The position numbers and the translations under genes were made by a program. Source: G963674505 sp964575975 (lineage in GTDB: Bacteria > Desulfobacterota > Desulfobacteria > Desulfobacterales > SKZT01). From it: 5,506 nucleotides of DNA. The DNA is taken from contig CAZNTU010000322.1 of NCBI GenBank assembly GCA_964575975.1, positions 1 to 5,506 on the forward strand, written 5' to 3'. The notes under the pieces are model-generated. The model was given only the letters and a program-made list of their open reading frames with translations, was not told the origin of the DNA and made no database searches. Below are positions 1 to 5,421 of this stretch, piece by piece; positions within the stretch are counted from its first letter, which is position 1, and every line of letters begins with the position of its first letter.

Positions 1-1989
1 TTGCGGAAGTTGATCTGGAAGACCACCGACCAAGCCCAGTACGAGAAGGTTAAAAACTGGACCATGAGGGAACTGAAAGAATTCCTCCTGACCGAATCCG
101 AATCCGAAATCAAGGGAATCATGAATGGCCTGACCAGCGAAACCATCGGCTGCGTCCCGAAATTGATGACCAACGACGAGTTGATCGCGCTCGGCCAAAA
201 GATTTTCAACCCCCTGCCGGGCACCAAAATGGGGGCGAAAGGCTATATGGGCGCCCGCATTCAGCCCAACTCGCCCACGGACCATCCCGACGACGTTTTC
301 TGGCAGACGCTCGACGCGTTCTCCTACGCAACCGGAGACATCGTCATCGGAACCAACCCCGTGGACAGCCAGGTCTCCAGTGTCGCCGCCGTCGAAGAAG
401 CGCTCAAGGACGTGGTCGATACGTTCAAAATTAACGATATCATCCCGTGGTGCGTGCTTTCGCACATCGACGTTCAGGCGGAGGTCGCCCAGCAATATCC
501 GGGATCGGTCGAAACGATGTTCCAGAGCCTTGCCGGAACCGACGACTGCAACAAGACGTTCGATGTCACTATCGACAAGATCCTTCATTACGCGAAATCC
601 AAGCAAGGGGAAAGATACGGGCTTTATTTCGAGACGGGCCAGGGATCCGAGTTTACGAACGGCGCCGAAAACGGCGTGGACATGATGGTGCTCGAGTCCC
701 GTAAGTACGGTTTCGGCAGAGCGGTGGCGATGGAGTTGGCGAAAGTGCAACCCGAAGGAGCGTGGCTCCATATCAACGACGTGGCCGGATTCATCGGGCC
801 GGAGGTGTTCAAGACCCGCGAGCAGCTGGTCAGGTGCTGCCTGGAGGATATCGCCATGGGGAAACTGCATGGATTGACCATCGGCCTCGATATCTGCTCC
901 ACCCTGCATATGTCGGTCTCCATGGACGACCTGGACTGGTGCCAGGACCGGATCATGCCGGCCAATCCCGCATACCTGATCGCGCTTCCCACCAAGAACG
1001 ACCCCATGTTGAGCTATCTCTCGACGGCGTTTCAGGACCATGTCCGCATCAGGGAGAAATTCGGGTACAAGGTCAACGGCGAGATGTGGGATTTTTACAA
1101 GCGGGTCGGGATCGTGGATGCGAACGACAAATATACCGAGCACTTTGGAGACCCCCTCTGGGTCTATTGGCAGTACTGCCAGGCCAAGGGCGACAAACGG
1201 TCGAAAGACGAGATCTATGCCGAAGGCCGGAAAAAAATCCAGGAAGTCGAGGCCAGGGGCGTCGATATCGCAACCGGCCATGGCAAGAATATCTGGGACC
1301 TAAACCCTCGACTCGAAGCCAAAGTCAAATCCTTGTACGAGGACGCGAAAATTTCCCTTCGGGCGGAACTCGCCCCCGCTTTTGTAAATACCATTCCCAA
1401 CGCATTGTCCGTCGGCACCTTGTCCAAGGATCGCGACAACTATATCTCCCAGCCCGCGACAGGCGAGAAGCCGAATCCGAAATCCATTGCGGCCCTTAAG
1501 AATCTCAGGGACTCCTGGGGCGCCAATCTTCCAAAGGGCCAGATCGTGATCTCCGACGGCTTGAACGCAAAGGCCATCATGGACGAAGGCCATCTTGCGC
1601 CTTATCTGGACGAAATAAGAAAAATGCTTGCGGACGCGAATGTGCCCATGAGCGAAACAAACATCGTGGTCACCGGCGGAAGGGTCCGGGCGGGCTACCG
1701 GATCGGCGAACTGCTGTTCGAAAACGCGGAGCCCGATGTGTTTCGAGGGATTCTTCACATCATCGGCGAGCGGCCGGGGACCATGCACCACTCCTATTCG
1801 GTCTACATAACCGTAACCAAGGGCAAAACATGGGCCGCGAAGAAAATCGACCACGATATCACGAGGCTCGTGTGCAATATCGCGGATACGGCCCTGGACC
1901 CCAGGAAAGCGGCTCGGGAAACTATTACGATTATGAGGGAAATGGTAGGCAAGAAGGTCAACAACAGCCGCCTCCTGGGCAAGGTGTGA
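1..1989 (+). CDS. eutBC: Fused ethanolamine ammonia-lyase, EutB large subunit joined to EutC small subunit (5' partial)
   Basis: The product is an adenosylcobalamin-dependent lyase that converts ethanolamine to acetaldehyde and ammonia. Residues 1 to about 389 match EutB: RIQPN (R86, Q88), IGTNPV (N119), YFETGQGS (E211), GFIGPE (F264) and GLD (D297) align with enterobacterial EutB active-site residues R160, Q162, N193, E287, F329 and D362. Residues about 417-662 match EutC: an ATGHG motif near 425-429, VISDGL (516-521) and the cobalamin-side GERPG (589-593). There is no stop or frameshift between them, so this is one chain. The first residue aligns near EutB residue 73, so about 70 N-terminal residues lie upstream; the TTG at position 1 is an internal Leu codon, not a start. 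The EutC part is about 240 residues against about 295 in E. coli. It lacks the EutC N-terminal region known to target Eut microcompartments, so a cytosolic enzyme is inferred. No other eut gene is visible. The family call is very secure. Confidence 0.95.
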   Translation: MRKLIWKTTDQAQYEKVKNWTMRELKEFLLTESESEIKGIMNGLTSETIGCVPKLMTNDELIALGQKIFNPLPGTKMGAKGYMGARIQPNSPTDHPDDVFWQTLDAFSYATGDIVIGTNPVDSQVSSVAAVEEALKDVVDTFKINDIIPWCVLSHIDVQAEVAQQYPGSVETMFQSLAGTDDCNKTFDVTIDKILHYAKSKQGERYGLYFETGQGSEFTNGAENGVDMMVLESRKYGFGRAVAMELAKVQPEGAWLHINDVAGFIGPEVFKTREQLVRCCLEDIAMGKLHGLTIGLDICSTLHMSVSMDDLDWCQDRIMPANPAYLIALPTKNDPMLSYLSTAFQDHVRIREKFGYKVNGEMWDFYKRVGIVDANDKYTEHFGDPLWVYWQYCQAKGDKRSKDEIYAEGRKKIQEVEARGVDIATGHGKNIWDLNPRLEAKVKSLYEDAKISLRAELAPAFVNTIPNALSVGTLSKDRDNYISQPATGEKPNPKSIAALKNLRDSWGANLPKGQIVISDGLNAKAIMDEGHLAPYLDEIRKMLADANVPMSETNIVVTGGRVRAGYRIGELLFENAEPDVFRGILHIIGERPGTMHHSYSVYITVTKGKTWAAKKIDHDITRLVCNIADTALDPRKAARETITIMREMVGKKVNNSRLLGKV

Positions 1990-2026
1990 AAGAAAACCGC
2001 AGACAACGTGGAATAAAGGAATGCAC

Positions 2027-2204
2027 ATGCAAATCAGGACACTCGGCGTCGTCGGAGCGGGGCAGAGGGGCGACGGCATCCATGGAAACTCTGAACGACG
2101 GGTTCGGGAGTCCCAAGTACCGTCATTGTCCCAACCCTCGAAAATATGTCGAAGCCGGCTGGCTAGGCTGGAAAACCCGCCGGGGTTTCTGTATGTATAA
2201 ATAG
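2027..2204 (+). pseudogene. hbd: Internally deleted 3-hydroxybutyryl-CoA dehydrogenase remnant (N- and C-terminal ends only)
   Basis: ATG at 2027, six bases after AAAGGA (2015-2020), begins MQIRTLGVVGAGQRGDGI, the Rossmann GxGxxG start of NAD-dependent 3-hydroxyacyl-CoA dehydrogenases. Similarity stops at about 2080. From 2082, in a different frame, the translation METLNDGFGSPKYR, then KYVEAGWLGWKTRRGF, matches the C-terminal end of the same family (typically GDPKYRP, then AGWLGRKTGRGFYDY). The last frame stops at 2202-2204. A normal protein is about 280-290 residues; roughly 220 central residues are missing, and the two ends are out of frame. Conserved positions are also degraded: the usual Met of GAGQMG is Arg, GRK is GWK, TGRG is TRRG and FYDY is FCMY. 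The gene begins about 35 bases after eutBC, so it may once have been in the same operon. The N-terminal frame alone would give a peptide of about 57 residues ending at 2200, almost certainly non-functional. Confidence 0.85.
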
Positions 2205-2229
2205 CAAGGAAACCGAGGAGTTTCCATTG

Positions 2230-2250
2230 ACCGGCGCGAGCGTCGCCGGT
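2230..2250 (+). other. Short hairpin between the hbd remnant and the Rap1a-like gene
   Basis: ACCGGCG (2230-2236) and CGCCGGT (2244-2250) form a perfect 7-bp GC-rich stem with a 7-base loop. It lies after the hbd remnant and about 30 bases before the next start codon. Only scattered T residues follow, so it is not a clean intrinsic terminator. It could be a weak terminator or a leader structure, or it could be chance in GC-rich DNA. Confidence 0.3.
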
Positions 2251-2268
2251 TCGATTCGTTCACCCAAA

Positions 2269-2276
2269 AAAGGAGG
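2269..2276 (+). promoter_or_regulatory. Strong ribosome binding site fixing the start of the Rap1a-like gene
   Basis: AAAGGAGG ends seven bases before ATG 2284. This near-perfect Shine-Dalgarno match selects ATG 2284 over the open frame extending upstream to 2227, and the chosen start places a signal peptide at the N-terminus. Confidence 0.85.
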
Positions 2277-2283
2277 CTGTATC

Positions 2284-2667
2284 ATGAAATGGATTGCAGG
2301 CGTTTTGTTGATGGCGGCACTGATGGTCAATCCGGTTCTGGCGGGAGACCCGAAGGCCGAAAATTTCGAGGTCAAAACCACCGGGGATCTCCTCGCTCTA
2401 TGCACGGCATCCCCTGAAGACCCGCTTTATTCCAGTGCCGTTCACTTCTGCCACGGGTATTTGGTGGGCGCTTTCCATTATTATACGGCAAGCACGTCGG
2501 GTCCCAACGCGACCCGGATCGTTTGCCTGCCCGAAAATCGGCCGTCCAGGAACGAAATCATAAAAAAATTCGTGGAATGGACCAAAGCCCGACCGGAGCA
2601 CTGGAAAGAACTGCCGGTCGAGACCGAATTCCGCTTTTTAACGGAATTGTGGCCCTGCGACAAATAA
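2284..2667 (+). CDS. Rap1a/Tai-family secreted protein (T6SS immunity-like fold)
   Basis: This is a 127-residue protein with a Sec signal peptide: MKW, a hydrophobic stretch over residues 4-19, and likely cleavage after NPVLA (residue 20). The mature part shows the Rap1a/Tai pattern: a GDLLALC segment (C40), then FCHGYLVGAFHYY (C56), a VCLPE motif (C81), a helical EIIKKFVEWTKARPE segment and a C-terminal LWPC (C125). The four cysteines at family-typical places suggest two periplasmic disulfides. Founding members (Rap1a, Tai4) neutralise peptidoglycan amidase effectors of type VI secretion, but the Pfam family is large and most members have no proven partner. No effector, Hcp or VgrG gene is present here, so an immunity role is only a possibility. 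It is a single gene between an hbd remnant and a lipoprotein gene, 119 bases from the latter. Confidence 0.75.
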   Translation: MKWIAGVLLMAALMVNPVLAGDPKAENFEVKTTGDLLALCTASPEDPLYSSAVHFCHGYLVGAFHYYTASTSGPNATRIVCLPENRPSRNEIIKKFVEWTKARPEHWKELPVETEFRFLTELWPCDK

Positions 2668-2773
2668 TCAAGACAGCGTCGGACGAATGCGTTACAAAAA
2701 ATCGGACGTTTTATTGCATTTGAATCCACATGGAAACAGGTCGCTGATGCCAACGCTATGCGACGTAATCGCG

Positions 2774-2781
2774 AAAGGGGA
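2774..2781 (+). promoter_or_regulatory. Ribosome binding site of the glycine-zipper gene
   Basis: AAAGGGGA lies five bases before ATG 2787. It supports this start, which also gives a typical MKK-led signal sequence. No convincing -35/-10 pair was found in the 119 bases upstream. Confidence 0.65.
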
Positions 2782-2786
2782 AATCG

Positions 2787-3059
2787 ATGAAAAAAATTGC
2801 GATCGTGCTTGTTCTGGCAATCGTCACGGGATTTTACGGATGCGCCGGAATGTCGGATACTCAACAGCGTACCTTGAGCGGATCGGCGATGGGCACCGTC
2901 GCGGGGACCGCTATCGGCGCGATGTCGGGCAATGCTGCCTGGGGCGCCGCCATCGGAGCGGCGGCCGGCGCCGCCGGAGGGTACCTCTACGACAAGAACG
3001 AAAAGGCAAAGGAATCGGCCTATCGGCAGGGATACGAAGAGGGAAAGAAGCAGCGGTGA
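2787..3059 (+). CDS. Small glycine-zipper probable lipoprotein
   Basis: This 90-residue protein starts with MKK and a hydrophobic segment (residues 4-18) ending in FYGC, giving a probable lipidated Cys19. The lipobox is imperfect because Phe sits at -3, where Leu or Val is usual. Residues 32-65 form a regular glycine zipper, with Gly at 32, 36, 40, 44 and 48 and again at 53, 57, 61 and 65. This predicts two closely packed transmembrane or membrane-inserting helices of the Gly-zipper_YMGG/Omp type. The tail (YLYDKNEKAKES onward, to RQGYEEGKKQR) is charged and probably periplasmic. In YiaD-like proteins a similar N-terminal half precedes an OmpA domain; here the protein ends after the zipper. 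Proteins of this kind are usually envelope lipoproteins of unclear role. It stands alone, with the degraded trkH remnant starting about 30 bases downstream. Confidence 0.75.
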   Translation: MKKIAIVLVLAIVTGFYGCAGMSDTQQRTLSGSAMGTVAGTAIGAMSGNAAWGAAIGAAAGAAGGYLYDKNEKAKESAYRQGYEEGKKQR

Positions 3060-3087
3060 GGAACTGCGATGCCCTTCCCTTGGATGA

Positions 3088-3475
3088 ATTCGAGCCGTCT
3101 TGCTGTTGTGTTTAGCCTCAGCCGTTCTGATTGGCCGGGCGCTTTTGGCTTTGCCGGTTTCCAGCGCCGGCAAAGCCGTTCCCACTATCGACGCCTTTTT
3201 TAACCGCGACCAGCGCGGCAGCCTGCGTCAACGGGCTTTCCGTCGTTGACATAGGTACAAGATTCAGCCGATTCGGTCAGGCGATCGTCTTGTTGCTGAT
3301 CCAAGTGGGCGGCATAGGCATCATGACCCTGTCGACAACCCTGTTGATGATGGTCGGGCAGCGCTTTTCGCTGACCCGTCACGAAGGCGTTTCCCAGCTG
3401 TACGCTTCGATGGCGCAAAACAATTTGGAAGTAGCGGGATTGCGACGGGGCGGCCGGATGATCGGTTTCGTTCGC
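3088..3475 (+). pseudogene. Frameshifted, truncated TrkH/KtrB potassium-uptake channel remnant
   Basis: Two frames join to give the N-terminal quarter of a TrkH/KtrB K+ translocation subunit. Frame 1 (open from 3088, after TGA 3085-3087) reads VLLLCLASAVLIGRALLALP, VSSAGKAVPTIDAF, the first membrane helix and the start of the first pore loop. Frame 2 continues from about 3197 as FLTATSAAACVNGLSVVD, the selectivity-filter region, then QAIVLLLIQVGGIGIMTLST and GQRFSLTRHEGVSQ. The switch falls in a run of six T (3196-3201); with five T the reading would be an uninterrupted DAFLTATSAA. Recognisable similarity fades at about 3475 (residues like LRRGGRMIGFV), so roughly three quarters of the usual 440-480 residues are missing. 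The frameshift alone could be a sequencing error, but the truncation argues for a true pseudogene. No TrkA/KtrA partner is seen. Confidence 0.8.
3147..3177 (+). repeat. Perfect 11-bp inverted repeat inside the trkH remnant
   Basis: GGCTTTGCCGG (3147-3157) pairs perfectly with CCGGCAAAGCC (3167-3177) around a 9-base loop. It lies within the coding similarity (LALPVSSAGKA), about 90 bases after the glycine-zipper stop. No T tract follows directly; the T6 run begins 18 bases later. It may act as a rho-assisted end for the upstream transcript or may be incidental. Confidence 0.4.
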
Positions 3476-3640
3476 CGGGCCTCGGACGCCGGAGAAGAAC
3501 ACTGCGTTTCATGCCGGTCTTTCTCCAGGTACCAAGTGGTGGAGACCGACGCCCCGCTCTCGCAGGATATCGTCGATCGCAACTGGCCTCAGATAGTCAG
3601 GATGGCCCGCAGGGTGGAAGAGACAAATCGTCATAGGTGA
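3476..3640 (+). other. Unassigned open tail after the trkH remnant
   Basis: Frame 2 stays open from the trkH remnant to TGA 3638-3640 and encodes about 54 residues, including VVETDAPLSQDIVDRNWPQI. This does not resemble the remaining TrkH sequence, and I recognise no family in it. The opposite strand is also open here (3509-3742) with no recognised product. It is most likely further debris joined after loss of the trkH 3' part. Confidence 0.35.
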
Positions 3641-3814
3641 CCGGTCATTGAAAGCCGATATGTTGCCATAATGCCGAAATATCGTCACGTTTTCGCTCCT
3701 TGGAGCCCGATCTTTCCCCCTTCCCGAATCCAACAGCAGCAATCAACCGGGGCGAGGCCGCGATTACACCTTTCGACGGCTTGGCACGCATTTCGCTTGC
3801 GAAAAAATGTCGCA

Positions 3815-3850
3815 ATAGACCGCCTTCGGGGTGCCGCCTTCGGGGTCTAT
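3815..3850 (+). repeat. Tandem CCGCCTTCGGGGT repeat enclosed by a 7-bp stem
   Basis: CCGCCTTCGGGGT occurs at 3820-3832 and exactly again at 3834-3846, separated by one G. The pair is enclosed by ATAGACC (3815-3821) and GGTCTAT (3844-3850), which are perfect reverse complements. Each copy holds CC-TTCG-GG, the stable UUCG tetraloop motif in RNA, so the 36 bases could fold as two mini-hairpins on a closing stem. It lies about 140 bases before the start of the VWA-OmpA gene, in its probable upstream region. Confidence 0.6.
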
Positions 3851-3980
3851 GCGAACAGGACGGACCGATCGCCGAGCCGGCTCTGATCATTGGTTTTCAA
3901 AGCGCCCTTTCGGAAGAGGTCGAAAAATTCGAATTCCCGGCATGCCGAAAAGCTGCCTGTTACTTACAACCACAAATTGA

Positions 3981-3987
3981 AAAGGAG
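3981..3987 (+). promoter_or_regulatory. Ribosome binding site fixing the start of the VWA-OmpA gene
   Basis: AAAGGAG lies four bases before ATG 3992. It decides for this ATG rather than the in-frame ATG at 3890, whose 34 extra residues are unlike a signal peptide and would bury the lipoprotein signal. Confidence 0.75.
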
Positions 3988-3991
3988 CGCT

Positions 3992-5176
3992 ATGAAGAAC
4001 TTATTCAATCGGATTTTCGCTGTTGTCCTGGTTTGCGCGCTGGCGTCGATCGTCGGATGCTTCGGACATCAACCGCCAACTCACACGACACCGTTTTCCA
4101 CTCCGCAATTCGACCCGGCGAAATACGACGCGAAAGTGGATGTTTTTGCGGTGCTGTTCGACGGATCGTCTTCCATGTCCTCGGAATATCAGGGAACGGC
4201 GAAGTTCGATATCGCTCGCAACGCCGTCCTGGCGTTGAACCGATCGATTCCCGAGCTTGGCTACACCGCCTGCCTGAGAAACTTCGGACCGGACGACGGT
4301 TCCAACCGGGAGACGATTCTGGTGTACGGACCGGAGGTTTATTCCACCGGAAAATTCGGGGAAAAAGCGGAAGGTTTGACGGGCCCCGCCGGAAACACTC
4401 CCATCGGAAAGGCTGTCGAAGCTTCGCTGAAGGACCTCGAGAGCGTGATGGGCAACAAGAGAACGGCCGTGATCATTTTCTCCGACGGCAAAGATCCTAT
4501 TCGCGATCCCATGAACGCAGTCCGGAACTTCAAAGTCGCCAACCCGAACGCCTGTTTCTATACGGTTTTGATCGGAGACGACAAGGGCGGCCGGGCGCTT
4601 ATGGAGGGTATCGCCGAAGTCGGCCAATGCGGCTTCGCGACGACTGCGGACAATCTTTACGGCAATGCCGGCATGGCGGAATTCGTAAAAGCGGTTTTCC
4701 TGACCGAAAAGCATGTCTCCGCTCCTCCTCCTCCGCCGAGGACCGGGCCTTGCCCCGACAGCGACAACGACGGCGTTTGCGACGACGCGGACCGTTGCCC
4801 CGGAACTCCCGCCGGAGCCACGGTCGATCGGTTCGGATGCTGGGCGCTGGTGGGGGAAGTCCTGTTCGATTTCGACAAATCGGTCCTAAAACCGATAGCC
4901 TACCCGCTCTTGGACGAGGTGGCCGATATCCTGAAACGCAACCCCGGTTTGCGCGTGGTCTTCGAAGGCCATACCGACAGCGTCGGCACTGTCGAATACA
5001 ACCAAAACCTCTCGGAAAGAAGAGCCGGAGCGGTCATGGAATATATGCTGAAAAGCGGCATTCCTTCAGGTCAAATGGAGACGGTCGGCTACGGGGAATC
5101 GCTGCCGAGGGCGACGAATTCCACGGAGGAAGGCCGGTCATCGAACCGCCGGGTCGAAATCACCCCTATAAAGTAA
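3992..5176 (+). CDS. Outer-membrane-type lipoprotein with VWA, thrombospondin type 3 and OmpA domains
   Basis: This is a 394-residue envelope protein. Residues 1-23 form a lipoprotein signal ending SIVGC, with Cys23 the probable lipidated residue. Residues about 48-240 form a von Willebrand factor A domain with the metal-binding MIDAS elements D57-G-S59-S-S61, T136 (GNTPIG) and D165 (FSDGKD). A five-proline hinge (245-249) leads to a calcium-binding thrombospondin type 3 segment, DSDNDGVCDDADRCPGTP (256-273), with C254, C263, C269 and C283. Residues about 286-394 are a complete OmpA C-terminal domain: LFDFDKSVLKP, GHTDSVG and LSERRA, in which D329 and R344 match the pair that binds diaminopimelate in peptidoglycan. 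It ends NRRVEITPIK. The domain roles suggest a protein anchored to a membrane and to the cell wall, with the VWA head free to bind a ligand or another envelope protein; the ligand is unknown. It is monocistronic, with a strong terminator ten bases after the stop. Confidence 0.93.
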   Translation: MKNLFNRIFAVVLVCALASIVGCFGHQPPTHTTPFSTPQFDPAKYDAKVDVFAVLFDGSSSMSSEYQGTAKFDIARNAVLALNRSIPELGYTACLRNFGPDDGSNRETILVYGPEVYSTGKFGEKAEGLTGPAGNTPIGKAVEASLKDLESVMGNKRTAVIIFSDGKDPIRDPMNAVRNFKVANPNACFYTVLIGDDKGGRALMEGIAEVGQCGFATTADNLYGNAGMAEFVKAVFLTEKHVSAPPPPPRTGPCPDSDNDGVCDDADRCPGTPAGATVDRFGCWALVGEVLFDFDKSVLKPIAYPLLDEVADILKRNPGLRVVFEGHTDSVGTVEYNQNLSERRAGAVMEYMLKSGIPSGQMETVGYGESLPRATNSTEEGRSSNRRVEITPIK

Positions 5177-5185
5177 TCATCCGAC

Positions 5186-5221
5186 AAAATCCGAGCCGGG
5201 AATCGTCCCGGCTCGGATTTT
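5186..5221 (+). terminator. Strong intrinsic terminator after the VWA-OmpA gene
   Basis: AAAATCCGAGCCGGGA (5186-5201) and TCCCGGCTCGGATTTT (5206-5221) form a perfect 16-bp stem with an ATCG loop. The GC-rich core is flanked by four A on the left and four T on the right, so it can terminate transcription from either side. It begins ten bases after TAA 5174-5176. Confidence 0.9.
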
Positions 5222-5226
5222 GGCAT

Positions 5227-5421
5227 TCCTCCTCCATTCCCATCGACCGCATCTGCGCGCATACCGGTCGGCCCGACAAGATAATCGGCATGCATTTCAT
5301 GAACCCGGCGCCGATTATGAAACCGGTGGAGGTGATCCGGGGAATCGCGACTTCGGATGAGACGTTCGAGACGACTTGGGAACTTTCCGAAAAATTCGGA
5401 CCTTGCGGTTGGAAGGCGGTG
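5227..5421 (+). pseudogene. hbd: Central fragment of 3-hydroxybutyryl-CoA dehydrogenase
   Basis: Frame 1 translates as SSSIPIDRICAHTGRPDKII, then GMHFMNPAPIMKPVEVIRG and IATSDETFE. This is the unmistakable middle of NAD-dependent 3-hydroxyacyl-CoA dehydrogenase, around residues 115-185 of the usual 280-290. It includes the serine-rich segment that contacts substrate and the catalytic His of GMHF (codon 5293-5295). Similarity begins within six bases of the terminator and fades after WELSEKFG (near 5400), where the sequence enters the 31-bp repeats; the frame stops at TGA 5434-5436 inside the first repeat. There is no start codon, ribosome site, Rossmann N-terminus or C-terminal domain. It does not overlap the parts kept in the remnant at 2027-2204, so both could come from one ancestral gene or from two paralogs. 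Confidence 0.88.

Larger units (their letters stand above)
3641..3991. other. Non-coding stretch upstream of the VWA-OmpA gene
   Basis: About 350 bases with no frame resembling a known protein and no start with a good ribosome site until 3992. It holds the tandem UUCG structure at 3815-3850 and two adjacent 10-base palindromes (AATTCGAATT at 3926-3935, CGGCATGCCG at 3938-3947). The promoter of the downstream gene should lie here, but I could not identify a confident -35/-10 pair. It may be the decayed end of the gene debris upstream. Confidence 0.5.

Noticed and set aside
1300..2079. 259-codon open frame on the - strand
   Set aside because: It lies opposite the EutC half of the fused lyase, has no recognisable domain and is explained by GC-rich codon bias.
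2227..2283. Upstream alternative start of the Rap1a-like gene
   Set aside because: AAAGGAGG and the signal peptide both place the start at 2284.
2481..3185. 234-codon open frame on the - strand
   Set aside because: It crosses two convincing + strand genes and the trkH remnant, has low-complexity sequence and resembles no known family.
3648..3672. TTGAAA and CATAAT as a sigma-70 promoter
   Set aside because: The spacing is 13 bases, too short for a normal -35/-10 pair, and it lies over 300 bases from the next start codon.
3926..3947. Adjacent palindromes AATTCGAATT and CGGCATGCCG as an operator
   Set aside because: Ten-base palindromes are common by chance, no repressor gene is nearby and no promoter could be placed next to them.
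3890..3991. N-terminal extension of the VWA-OmpA gene from an upstream in-frame ATG
   Set aside because: The extra residues are polar and basic, would hide the lipoprotein signal, and the good ribosome site lies before ATG 3992.
4001..4714. 237-codon open frame on the - strand
   Set aside because: It is antisense to the VWA domain coding region, with no ribosome site or recognised motif.
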